Origin: Bacteroidaceae bacterium
GTDB lineage: Bacteria > Bacteroidota > Bacteroidia > Bacteroidales > Bacteroidaceae
DNA length: 64,000 bases
Assembly (NCBI GenBank): GCA_017615125.1
Contig: JAGAAS010000076.1
Span: 62,001 to 126,000, forward strand
Direction of reading: 5' to 3'
Shown: in pieces, positions 1 through 8,185 of the stretch
How the letters are laid out: the number at the start of each line of letters is the position of its first letter
Numbering within the stretch: position 1 is the stretch's first letter
Notes under the pieces: model-generated
Told to the model about the DNA's origin: nothing
Databases searched by the model: none
Seen by the model: the letters and a program-made list of their open reading frames with translations, nothing else
Made by a program: the position numbers and the translations under genes

Positions 1-2937
1 AGTTCCCCCGTCGTTGACGATAACATCACCCGTTCCTGCCAATTGTCCATTGACAATCAAACGCCCTCCGCTGACAGTAGTAGTTCCTGAATGGATGTTC
101 TTTCCATTCAAACGCCAATCGCCCGTGCCTATCTTCTCAATAGATGTTTTGCCCTTGTATCCTCCGTTACTACAACGGTTGTCAATAACCCCTTCGAATG
201 TCTCATCGGTATTGGCTCCTCCGACAATCCATTTCATCGTGGCGCTGTTATTCTTCTTGTCTGCGCAACAAAGATAAGACGAAGATGAACCTGAAAGGCC
301 TCCCAGATACATTGTCTGAGCATTTTTCCAGCAAACTATTTGCGTGTTTCCCTGCAGTTCAATCGTAGCATTAGGAATTCCATTGCTGTTATTGAGAAGT
401 AGTTGTGAGCCGTCGCTGCTTGTTCCAGTTCCTTTAGCAATCATTCTTCCCGTAAATCCATTCCAGTCTCCCTGTATGTATTCCCGTACATAAGGAATCT
501 CAAACACAAGTGCTCCCGTTCCCCGAACAGCACTTTTTATGTAGCAATTGCGATGAAACTGTATCGTCGAGGATGTTCCTTCTTCTAAGAATATGGGAAA
601 AGAATAGGTTTCATAATTGGTGTTATCGCCCCTTGTTTGAAGGGTTCCGCCTGCTAATTCCAACCCAGAGCTTGATTCCAAAGATATAGTGACTCCTGCA
701 GGACACGTCAGGAAGAGTTTTCCTCCTTCAAGTCTTGTAGGACCCGCATATTTGAAGAATGCCTCATAATTGCCAACTGTCAGCTGCCCGTTGCCAGCCA
801 AAATAAGTCCGCCTTTGCCTTCTAGAGAACCGCTCATCGTTACTGAGGCGCCGTTGCTGATACGAAATGTCGTCGGTTTATCGACTTGGGCCGAACGATT
901 GGTAGAAGTGCTGTTTCCCGTATAATCCCACTCTCCTCCGTTCCAAACCCAATACTGAGCAAATTCTTCAGAAGCACCTATTCCGCTGGCAACACCTCCG
1001 TCTTTCAGAAGGCTAATACGAATGATACCGTCATTCAGTACTGTGGCGCTGGAATAACTGTTGTAGTCATTCATGGTTAATGTGCCGCTTCCTGCTTTCG
1101 TAACTGCCCCACGCCCTGAGATGCCTTTCTTGCCCTGAAAAACAACATCGCCCGCGCCGTTAACAACGACGTTCTTAGGTTCAACTTCCTCCTCGATGGA
1201 AACATGTATTTCATGATTTGGAGCAAACAAGACATTCGCAGTATCAACAAATGCAAGCAAGGAGTCAGGATAAGCGTCTGATTGCCAAAGAACCGAAGTA
1301 TAATCCCAAATGCCGTCTGCCACATTCCAAATCAAATCAGGAACATAGGAATCCACATCTATCAAGGAAACCTCTATTGGTTGCGTCTTTACGGTAATAT
1401 CGGGAGTGTAAACAGAAGAACGATCTGCGGCAACAGCCTTCATCCGGAATGTATAAGCCGTCTGGGGCTCGAGTCCTGTCACCTTAAACGATGTTTCATT
1501 CGCTTTTGTTCTTCCCAATTCCTTATAGTCTTCTCCCACTAACTGCTCTATCACAAAGGCTTCCTCTCCTGAGGTATAATCACTCCACGATAAAACAAGA
1601 GAAGTTTGCGTGGAATAATCCAAGCCAAACAGATATGGTTCCCGGAGATACGATTGGCTTTGGTTGGCAGTAATATAATTGATATAATTCTCAATGTTGA
1701 CATAGCCGTTGGAAGCCAGTTCCATCGCATCGTTCCGTGCGGGATCTGTTCCGTTTGCCTCTTCCCATTCATCGGGCATACCGTCATTATCCGTATCAGT
1801 ACGGCTGAGTCCTTGCCAACAATTCCAAGAAGAAGGTATCGGCAAAGGCAGCTGTGTCTCCTTCGAAATCAAATGCCCGGCTTTTCCGAAAGAGAGCACT
1901 TCGTCAATCACATAATAGTCGTAGATGTCCCTATAGGGAAGTGAGCAGCCTACATCAGGCAAAAGAGAATCAATGAGAGAATTGCCCTGATAGGCAGGCA
2001 AAGGAGGATAATCATAGGGAACCGACTGGAATGTAGGCCCTCCAGAGTATTCGCTGTGAGGAATCTCGTACGGATCGAACAGCCCGTTGCGGTTCTTGTC
2101 CTGCCAGTTGTCGGCAGCATACAGGTTGAAATTGGCGTTTCCTCCAGTAAACGCATTTCCCCCGACAGCCGGACCGTTTATAAACAGATTGTTGGTTGCG
2201 TTGCAATAGCTTGTCCCTTCCGAGTCTCCTCCCATCAGGTAGCAGCCGTTTTTCCAATTATAAACGAGGCAGTTGACGTATTGGTTCTTTCCTTTTATTT
2301 TATTGTTACGGGTAGAATTGTCGACATAAAGATTTCGGTACAGCGTGATGTTATCTGCCTGGATAAGTCCTCCCGCTGAGTGGTCCATAAGCCCCTGGGA
2401 GATAATGGAGTTCTGAATAGTGATGTTGCCCAAGTCGCCCTTTCCATCAGGATTTATGGAAAAAGTCTCGTCCAAACCCCAGCTTACGGAGACGTGGTCG
2501 AAAATCATGACTGTACCGTTTGCAATGCCCGCTGCATCCTTGCCCGAATCGCCGTTCATGCCCATTCGGAAGCGAAGATAGCGGACTATCGTGTTGTTTG
2601 CGCCGGAAAAGGACACGCCGTTTCCATAAACGGTGATGCCTTCGCCCGGAGCTGTCTGACCTGCGACATACAGGTTTTTGCTGAAAACGAGGCGGCTCTG
2701 GAGCCTGATGACTCCCGAGACGTCGAAGACGACAATGCGATTCGGGCTGCTGACAGCATCCCGCAGAGAGCCGTTTCCGCTGTCGTTCAGGTTCGTAACG
2801 TGATAGACAGAGCCCGTGCGCCCTCCCGTTGCGAAGCGCCCGAAGCCTGCGGCTTCAGGAAAAGCCAGCTGCTGCTGAGCAAACATCGTCGCTGAGAGAA
2901 GAAGGAGTGTGGCTAAGAAAAGGGATACACGCTTCAT
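1..2937 (-). CDS. Secreted pectate lyase, family PL1, with fn3 and autotransporter-like repeats (3' end outside window)
   Basis: The frame is open without a stop from the ATG at 2937 to base 1, so the C-terminus lies outside the window. Residues 1-20 form a signal peptide (MKRVSLFLATLLLLSATMFA). The start of the mature protein (FPEAAGFGRFATGGR, then HVTNLNDSGNGSLRDA) and FDHVSVSWGLDET near residue 145 are typical of PL1 pectate lyases, which cleave polygalacturonan by beta-elimination using calcium. A TDTDNDGMPDEWE calcium-binding-like stretch follows near residue 380. Next comes a fibronectin type III domain (about 430-500), then a glycine/threonine-rich region with units such as GTTTVSGGRLIVNGQLAG resembling autotransporter-associated repeats. 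In the expected active-site strand the usual R-x-P-R pattern reads TRNNKIKG, so activity is not certain. With the GH105 gene nearby it points to pectin use. A T9SS tail is expected beyond base 1 but not seen. Confidence 0.85.
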   Translation of the reverse strand, partial: MKRVSLFLATLLLLSATMFAQQQLAFPEAAGFGRFATGGRTGSVYHVTNLNDSGNGSLRDAVSSPNRIVVFDVSGVIRLQSRLVFSKNLYVAGQTAPGEGITVYGNGVSFSGANNTIVRYLRFRMGMNGDSGKDAAGIANGTVMIFDHVSVSWGLDETFSINPDGKGDLGNITIQNSIISQGLMDHSAGGLIQADNITLYRNLYVDNSTRNNKIKGKNQYVNCLVYNWKNGCYLMGGDSEGTSYCNATNNLFINGPAVGGNAFTGGNANFNLYAADNWQDKNRNGLFDPYEIPHSEYSGGPTFQSVPYDYPPLPAYQGNSLIDSLLPDVGCSLPYRDIYDYYVIDEVLSFGKAGHLISKETQLPLPIPSSWNCWQGLSRTDTDNDGMPDEWEEANGTDPARNDAMELASNGYVNIENYINYITANQSQSYLREPYLFGLDYSTQTSLVLSWSDYTSGEEAFVIEQLVGEDYKELGRTKANETSFKVTGLEPQTAYTFRMKAVAADRSSVYTPDITVKTQPIEVSLIDVDSYVPDLIWNVADGIWDYTSVLWQSDAYPDSLLAFVDTANVLFAPNHEIHVSIEEEVEPKNVVVNGAGDVVFQGKKGISGRGAVTKAGSGTLTMNDYNSYSSATVLNDGIIRISLLKDGGVASGIGASEEFAQYWVWNGGEWDYTGNSTSTNRSAQVDKPTTFRISNGASVTMSGSLEGKGGLILAGNGQLTVGNYEAFFKYAGPTRLEGGKLFLTCPAGVTISLESSSGLELAGGTLQTRGDNTNYETYSFPIFLEEGTSSTIQFHRNCYIKSAVRGTGALVFEIPYVREYIQGDWNGFTGRMIAKGTGTSSDGSQLLLNNSNGIPNATIELQGNTQIVCWKNAQTMYLGGLSGSSSSYLCCADKKNNSATMKWIVGGANTDETFEGVIDNRCSNGGYKGKTSIEKIGTGDWRLNGKNIHSGTTTVSGGRLIVNGQLAGTGDVIVNDGGT

Positions 2938-3055
2938 CGTCTTTCGAGGGATTAGAAATTTCCGAGAACTGAAGGAGCAGCAAGAACTACATAATGCTTG
3001 GATCTAAGCTGCTTCGTCGTGCCTGAGGAAGAGTTATGAAATATGCTCAAAGAAT

Positions 3056-3128
3056 AAAAATTTTTCGAGAAGGGAAAAAATTTTTTTCTTTCTACATCTC
3101 GCCGTATGAAGAAGGGAAAAATTTTTAT
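3056..3128. repeat. Dispersed AT-rich intergenic repeat, copy 1
   Basis: Runs of AAAAATTTTT flank GAGAAGGG arms and a 13-bp core atctcgccgtatg at 3096-3108. The element lies in the gap upstream of the pectate lyase gene. It shares arms, core and the neighbouring ATGCTCAA with the copy at 6121. Two more copies lie near 50.7 and 56.5 kb. Confidence 0.7.
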
Positions 3129-3163
3129 AGTCAAAACAGATCTGTTTTTCCTTTTTTTGATAA

Positions 3164-3196
3164 AGTCAGCAGGAGAGTTTGCCTCCCCTGCTGACT
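3164..3196 (-). terminator. Hairpin just after the 948-residue protein gene
   Basis: AGTCAGCAGG pairs with CCTGCTGACT, starting 11 bases after the stop codon at 3207. No clear U-tract follows on the minus strand, so this may be a terminator or a 3' stabilising hairpin. Confidence 0.5.
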
Positions 3197-3206
3197 TATT
3201 CTCTAC

Positions 3207-6053
3207 TTATTTAACAAGCAGTTTCTGCACGCGGACGGAACCGTCGGAATAGGTTCTGCGCACGATGTTGACGCCCTTGGAGAGAGCCGACATACGGATG
3301 CCGTTCACGCCGAAGATTTCTGTGCCCACGATGGTTGCTTCACCTGAAATCGTCTTCACGCCCGAGTCGTCGTCCTTGTATGCCTTCGACAGCTCGCCGT
3401 TGTTCTTCAGGATGATGTCATAAACAGCAAGTTTCGTGCCGCCTCCGGCTTGCTTCACGCGTACGTATACGTCGTCGACACCCTCGTAGCTGCTCTTCTG
3501 CTTGGTCCAGAAGCGCTTGTAGTAGGATACGCCTACGGTATCGACGGATACCCAGTTCTCCTGATCGGTTGATACTTGGATAGCCAGCGTGAGCTGAGCG
3601 CCGTCGCTGTTGTTGTTTCCTACAAACGTGATAATGTCAAACGGGCCCGTGAATTTGCGAGTCGACTCAATCGAAGCGTTGTAATCTTCGCCGCTGTAAC
3701 GGCTCGTGAGTGTGATGTGGCAGTTCGTTGCGCCTCCGTCAATGAGGTCTGTGGCCTTGTCGCAGTTGTATGCCGCATCGCCTGCCTTTCCTACAACTTT
3801 CTGAGGAGCGGTATTCTCCCACTGAACAAGCTGTCCGAAGGTCTTCACCATCCAGCCGTTGTCGAACTCGTTTGTCTCGCTGTTCTGAGCATAGAAAATC
3901 ATTGCCTCGCGAGGATGATAGTTGTAGGTAGTGTCGGCGCCGGAAACAATCGTGTCGATAGACTCGTACTTCGACATCGCGCTCTTGCCCATGTAGTAAG
4001 CTACCTTCGAGTTTCCTCCCGTCGTCTCCCAATACCAGTCGGCAGTGTTGGCGTCGAAATGAGCAATCGTGTCGAGACGAATGTTCGTTGCGTCAACGCC
4101 GTTCACTCCTACGAATGCCGAAACGATTTCAGAAGCGAGGAATCCTTCTCCCGCTGCGAAAGCATAGATGGTTGCGGGGCTTGTGAGGACGACGGGCTCG
4201 GTGTATTCAGCCGAGTTGCTTTCCGTAGCATTCTCCACAAATCCGTAGTAAACAACAGCGCCTTCCTGCGTCGAAGCGATTGTTACATAAGATTCTCCGT
4301 CAAGACGTTCTACCGTAATCTCGGGAGCCGAAGCGATAACCTGGACGATAGCCTCGAAAGTACCCACAGCGCTAGGATCGTTGCCCTGCTTGGCAGCAAT
4401 AGCCTTGATTGTACAATTCTCGGTAATCTCGAAAGGTCCTTCGTACTTCGTGCTTGCCTCCGTAGGATCGGTTCCGTCAAGCGTATAATAAATGGTAGCA
4501 CCCGTTGTGCTGGTTGAGAGCGTTACCGTCGTCACTTTGTTTCCATAGGAGAACGATGCCGTTGGAGTCACGCACGGGATAACATTTCCCTTCGTTTCAG
4601 CCAAGAGGCGAACGGCGTTGTTGATGAGCTGGATGGCGGCATCGGAAAGGTTGCATTCTTCCTCCACATAGTTGGCGTCGCTGGAGATGGGGATAAGCAT
4701 GTAGGTATTTTTGCTTCCGTGACGGTGGATACAGTTCTGCCCGCTAACGGTAGCAATGACATCGTCGCTTCCGAAGAGCCCGTTGGCATCTGCCGTATAA
4801 GCCTGCATGAGGTTGTTCTCCAGCTCGGTGTTAACAAACATGTGGATGGTTCCATCCTCCTCCATATCGACATCGGCAAAGAGTTCGTCTTCCAGATAAG
4901 CCTCGTTCACCTTGATGTCGGGAATACCGAAGACGCCCGAGCCGACTTTCACGGGATTAACGCCCGAACCTACGCTCCAGCGCTTGTTGGCGTAGAAGAA
5001 GGCCTTGAAGTTAAGGATAGGAACGCGATTCACAAGCTCTACCAGCTTCACGCCAAACTTATGCGTGCCGCCGATTGCTTCGCTGATGACAACCAGGTCA
5101 AACTTCGAAAGAGAATCGAGCATTTCCTTGTCGTCGGCCGTGAAATCCTTCACATCGATGCATACGGTGTTCTTCTCTGCAAGCACGGTATTCACAACAA
5201 ACGGGTCGTTGTCGATGCCGCACTTGTAAGTGCTGTAGGAAGAGTCGTAGAGATAAGCAATATTGAGTTCCTCGTCCATATTGAAGTTGCCTTCGCCCAG
5301 CACGTAGTTCACAGCGTTGATGATGATTCTCTGTCCGTTGGAATTGACTGCCCAGATATTGTCGCTGGACATTCCTACCAGAACGTACTTGTAATCTCCC
5401 ACGTTGGCAATTTCGTGTACGCTCACGTAATCGGAACCTGAAGCCGTTGCATAGAGCTTATCCGTCTCGGCCTCGATGGGAGAGCCTTCGATGATGGCTG
5501 ACTGGGCAAATCCCTGCATGCGGTTGCTCGAAACCGTCGTGTTTTCGTCATACAGCGAGATGGACCCATCGCCGTTGCGCTCGAGGCCCTTGAAGAGCTC
5601 GTGATCCTCAAAGCCCGGAGCGATGACGATCGAAGAAGTCTTCGTGCCGGGATTGCTCGGGGCTGCCCAGCTCCAGCGCCCGCTGGTGTAGTTGAAAGTC
5701 TTCATGGAGACGATAGGCACGGTGCCTACCAGCTTCACCAGATTGTTGGTGCAGGTCTTGTTTCCCGACATTGCTTCCGAGAACACAACGCAGTCATACG
5801 TCTGCAGCAGCTCGTAGTCGGCTTCTTCCCCAGCGGTAATAGCATAGGGCGTAACGTCAAACTCCGTGCAGAGTGCTGCATACACAGGATCCTGATCGAG
5901 GGTATAGCCTCCCTCGGCAAGTCCGTAGGTGGTAGCCTTGCCCGAGTTGTAGCCCGGCTCATACAGGAAAACCACCGTTTTGTTTCCGGCAAATGAGGCG
6001 CCTAAGGCCAGCACCACCAGAGTCAGAAGGGTAAAAAACTTTTTCATACTCAT
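3207..6053 (-). CDS. Large secreted protein: tandem ThuA/amidotransferase-like modules, CHB_HEX-type domain, T9SS-like tail
   Basis: 948 residues with a signal peptide (KKFFTLLTLVVLALGASFAG). Two similar modules occupy roughly 24-255 and 264-495. Each starts with a strand such as TVVFLYEPGYNS or LNIAYLYDSSYS, then carries a YDCVVFSEAMSG / FDLVVISEAIGG strand, a VPIVSMKTFNY / VPILNFKAFFY strand and an NAVNYVLG / NNAVRLLA helix. This resembles ThuA or class I amidotransferase folds; no catalytic triad could be assigned. Residues about 496-575 (GATIYYTLDGTDPTEAS) match the chitobiase/hexosaminidase C-terminal (fn3_7) family, and a second such domain follows. A beta-rich domain and a sorting tail ending VRVQKLLVK close the protein. 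It is probably cell-surface or secreted. It lies between the pectate lyase and GH105 genes. The enzymatic role is unknown. Confidence 0.75.
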   Translation of the reverse strand: MSMKKFFTLLTLVVLALGASFAGNKTVVFLYEPGYNSGKATTYGLAEGGYTLDQDPVYAALCTEFDVTPYAITAGEEADYELLQTYDCVVFSEAMSGNKTCTNNLVKLVGTVPIVSMKTFNYTSGRWSWAAPSNPGTKTSSIVIAPGFEDHELFKGLERNGDGSISLYDENTTVSSNRMQGFAQSAIIEGSPIEAETDKLYATASGSDYVSVHEIANVGDYKYVLVGMSSDNIWAVNSNGQRIIINAVNYVLGEGNFNMDEELNIAYLYDSSYSTYKCGIDNDPFVVNTVLAEKNTVCIDVKDFTADDKEMLDSLSKFDLVVISEAIGGTHKFGVKLVELVNRVPILNFKAFFYANKRWSVGSGVNPVKVGSGVFGIPDIKVNEAYLEDELFADVDMEEDGTIHMFVNTELENNLMQAYTADANGLFGSDDVIATVSGQNCIHRHGSKNTYMLIPISSDANYVEEECNLSDAAIQLINNAVRLLAETKGNVIPCVTPTASFSYGNKVTTVTLSTSTTGATIYYTLDGTDPTEASTKYEGPFEITENCTIKAIAAKQGNDPSAVGTFEAIVQVIASAPEITVERLDGESYVTIASTQEGAVVYYGFVENATESNSAEYTEPVVLTSPATIYAFAAGEGFLASEIVSAFVGVNGVDATNIRLDTIAHFDANTADWYWETTGGNSKVAYYMGKSAMSKYESIDTIVSGADTTYNYHPREAMIFYAQNSETNEFDNGWMVKTFGQLVQWENTAPQKVVGKAGDAAYNCDKATDLIDGGATNCHITLTSRYSGEDYNASIESTRKFTGPFDIITFVGNNNSDGAQLTLAIQVSTDQENWVSVDTVGVSYYKRFWTKQKSSYEGVDDVYVRVKQAGGGTKLAVYDIILKNNGELSKAYKDDDSGVKTISGEATIVGTEIFGVNGIRMSALSKGVNIVRRTYSDGSVRVQKLLVK

Positions 6054-6120
6054 TCGTTTTTGGTTAATACTATTTGTCTTTTATTCGTAGTTGTTTCTTG
6101 GTGTCAAATTATGCTCAAGG

Positions 6121-6190
6121 GAAAATTTTTTTCGAGAAGGGAAAAAATTTTTTTCTTTCTACATACGGCGAGATTCCTTCTCGAAAAATA
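6121..6190. repeat. Dispersed AT-rich intergenic repeat, copy 2
   Basis: Same left arm as copy 1 (ATGCTCAA, AAAATTTTT, CGAGAAGGG, CTTTCTACAT), but the core reads catacggcgagat at 6162-6174, i.e. inverted relative to that arm. It lies between the end of the GH105 gene and the start of the 948-residue protein gene. Confidence 0.7.
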
Positions 6191-6236
6191 ATTATGGACA
6201 AAGAAAAAACTTTTTTCATTTGTATTCCCCTCAACG

Positions 6237-7412
6237 CTATTTATGAAAGGCAGCAAGCTGAAAGCATCCCATGATGAAAGGACCTGTCGCCTTCGTGTCG
6301 TTGTCGCGTATCTTTTCGTTGATGTAATACTCGAAGCTGCCGTCTCGGTAGGGATTGCCTCCCAGTCCGCCCACAGCGCAGCAACGAGTCAGGGTGAGCG
6401 TGCCGTCTTCATTCTCCTTGATGAGCACTCGGCGCAGGCCGTCGAATGCCTTCTCGGCTATCTGCCGGAAGCTGGGATCGATGTATCCCTTGTTCACAGC
6501 CTTCGCGTAGGCATACATGAACTGTGCCGTAACGCTTGCCTCGGGGTAGTTCCCCTCGCGCTCGGGACAGTCGAGCACCTGATACCAGAGCCCGTCGTTG
6601 TCCTGATAATGGGGAAGAGAGCCTGCCAAGTCGCGCACGTAGCCCACAATGCGCTGGTAACCAGGATGATCGGATGGGATGAAATCGAGGCAGTCAACGA
6701 GGGCCATAAAGTACCATCCGATGCTTCTTCCCCAGAAGTTGGGAGAATGTCCCGTTTCTGGATCGGCCCAGCGCTGCGTGCGGCTCTCGTCCCAGGCGTG
6801 ATGATACAGGCCTGTGGAGGCATCGAACGTATGTTTGTGACAGAGCGTTACTTGGTTTACGGCTTCGTCGATCCATTCAGGCTTGGAGAACGTGGCTCCA
6901 TACTGCGCCATGAAGGGAGAAGCCATATAGATTCCGTCGAGCCACATCTGATGTTGATAGATAAGCTTGTGCCAATAGCCTCCGTCGCACGTACGGGGAT
7001 GATTTTTCAGCTGACGGATGAGCCTGTCCATCGCCTTGCGGTACTTGGCGTCGCCCGTTTTCTTATATATCTCAAACAGCACCTTGCCGGAATTAATGAA
7101 ATCCAGGTTGTACGCTTCGGGAGAATAGAGATGGATGGTGCCGTCGTCGGCTATGAGGGTGTCTGCCCATTGGGCAACATAGTCGAAATACGTATCGTCT
7201 GCCGTTTGCTTTCCTACCTCCAGCATAGCTTTGCATCCGACTCCCTGCGCGTAGCCGAAATAGTATCGCGTCCCATGATCCAGCTGCCAAGCCTCCGGGA
7301 ATCGCGCCCTTTCGCTTTCAGCAAAGCGCACGCCATAAGCCGCATAGTCTTCCTGAGCCCATGCGAAGCCACATAGCAAACTAACAAGAATGAAAAGGGT
7401 ACACTTTCTCAT
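6237..7412 (-). CDS. GH105 unsaturated rhamnogalacturonyl/galacturonyl hydrolase
   Basis: 391 residues with a signal peptide (MRKCTLFILVSLLCGFAWA), so periplasmic or secreted. It resembles the YteR/YesR family (GH105), six-hairpin proteins that hydrolyse the unsaturated uronic acid left on oligosaccharides by pectin or rhamnogalacturonan lyases. Visible signatures are GGYWHKLIYQHQMWLDGIYM, in which Asp159 is the likely catalytic acid, and HHAWDESRTQRWADP followed by FWGRSIGWYFMALVD near residues 203-238. Length fits the family. The upstream pectate lyase would produce matching unsaturated oligogalacturonides, so the two could act in sequence. A close promoter match lies just upstream (7430-7461). 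Confident in family, less so in substrate. Confidence 0.88.
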   Translation of the reverse strand: MRKCTLFILVSLLCGFAWAQEDYAAYGVRFAESERARFPEAWQLDHGTRYYFGYAQGVGCKAMLEVGKQTADDTYFDYVAQWADTLIADDGTIHLYSPEAYNLDFINSGKVLFEIYKKTGDAKYRKAMDRLIRQLKNHPRTCDGGYWHKLIYQHQMWLDGIYMASPFMAQYGATFSKPEWIDEAVNQVTLCHKHTFDASTGLYHHAWDESRTQRWADPETGHSPNFWGRSIGWYFMALVDCLDFIPSDHPGYQRIVGYVRDLAGSLPHYQDNDGLWYQVLDCPEREGNYPEASVTAQFMYAYAKAVNKGYIDPSFRQIAEKAFDGLRRVLIKENEDGTLTLTRCCAVGGLGGNPYRDGSFEYYINEKIRDNDTKATGPFIMGCFQLAAFHK

Positions 7413-7429
7413 AATACTTTAAATTTGGG

Positions 7430-7461
7430 CAAATATACGAAGATTTCTTCAACTTTCCAAA
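7430..7461 (-). promoter_or_regulatory. Bacteroidetes-type promoter of the GH105 gene
   Basis: On the minus strand the -7 box reads TATATTTG (7430-7437) and a TTTG (7458-7461) lies about 20 bases upstream, matching the -33/-7 pattern. The predicted start of transcription is only about a dozen bases before the ATG at 7412, so the leader would be very short and no Shine-Dalgarno is seen. Confidence 0.6.
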
Positions 7462-7638
7462 CAAAGAGTGATTTTTAGCAAACCGACCTGCCAAAACGCA
7501 ATGTTTTGCAGCTACTATTAATGCTTTTTCTACAAAAATCTTCACGCACATACGTGTGCGCATATTAAAAAAAGAAGGAGGCAACACAGTAGAGAAAGGA
7601 GAAGTGTTATCGAAATGATGGTAATACTAGCTCTTTAA

Positions 7639-7941
7639 GAGAAGCAAAGTAAAAAAGCTTACGGCACGTGGGTTCGGCGTAAGAAGAAAAGGAAGGAATC
7701 GTTGAAGAACCTCCACGACAAGATACTGCTCAGGAAAAGGGCCGTCATAGAGACTGTCAACGACGAACTGAAGAACGTCTGCCAGATCGAGCACACCAGG
7801 CACCGATCTGTCGACAACTTCGCAACTAACCTTCTCGCAGGACTCATCGCCTATAACCTCCTGCCGAAGAAACCTTCAATGAACATCGAAATCATTGACA
7901 AATCAAGACTTATTGACTAAACTTATACCGAACTCACGTTA
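7639..7941 (+). mobile_element. 3' remnant of an IS982-family element
   Basis: The reading frame carries only the C-terminal 70 or so residues of an IS982-type transposase ([51 protein letters not shown]). From about 7722 to 7941 it is nearly identical to the copy at 31.6 kb, including the shared end CTTATACCGAACTCACGTT. The N-terminal two thirds are absent, so it is dead. The sequence just left of 7722 (7639-7700) is divergent or unrelated. Confidence 0.75.
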
Positions 7942-8089
7942 TCACAGGCTTGTCGAAACTGGAAAGAAAAAACCCGTAGCACTCAACAACGTCAAGAACA
8001 AGCTGCTGCATGTCATTATGGCTATGGTAAGAAAACAAGAAAAGTACAACCCTGAGTACGATTATCATGCAGCCATTAAAACCGCATGA
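7942..8089 (+). pseudogene. C-terminal fragment, probably of an IS110-type transposase
   Basis: Immediately after the IS982 end, the frame reads LVETGKKKPVALNNVKNKLL followed by HVIMAMVRKQEKYNPEYDYH and a stop at 8089. The G-K-x-K-x-V-A-L-x-x-V-x-N-K-L-L pattern resembles the C-terminus of IS110/IS1111-family transposases. Only about 48 residues remain. It looks like an older element that the IS982 element entered or was joined to. Family assignment is tentative. Confidence 0.45.
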
Positions 8090-8185
8090 ATACATAAGTG
8101 TTAAATATAATGTTAAAATGAAAATAATAGAAGGATTTTGACATAGAATGCAAAAAAGTTTTTACGTCAGTCGTACTCATTTGCT

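Noticed and set aside
3576..4517. Plus-strand open frame of 313 codons opposite the 948-residue protein gene
   Set aside because: Antisense shadow; the minus-strand protein has signal peptide, domains and a sorting tail.
7381..7587. Minus-strand frame of 68 codons upstream of GH105
   Set aside because: It overlaps the start and promoter of the GH105 gene in another frame and has no recognisable feature.
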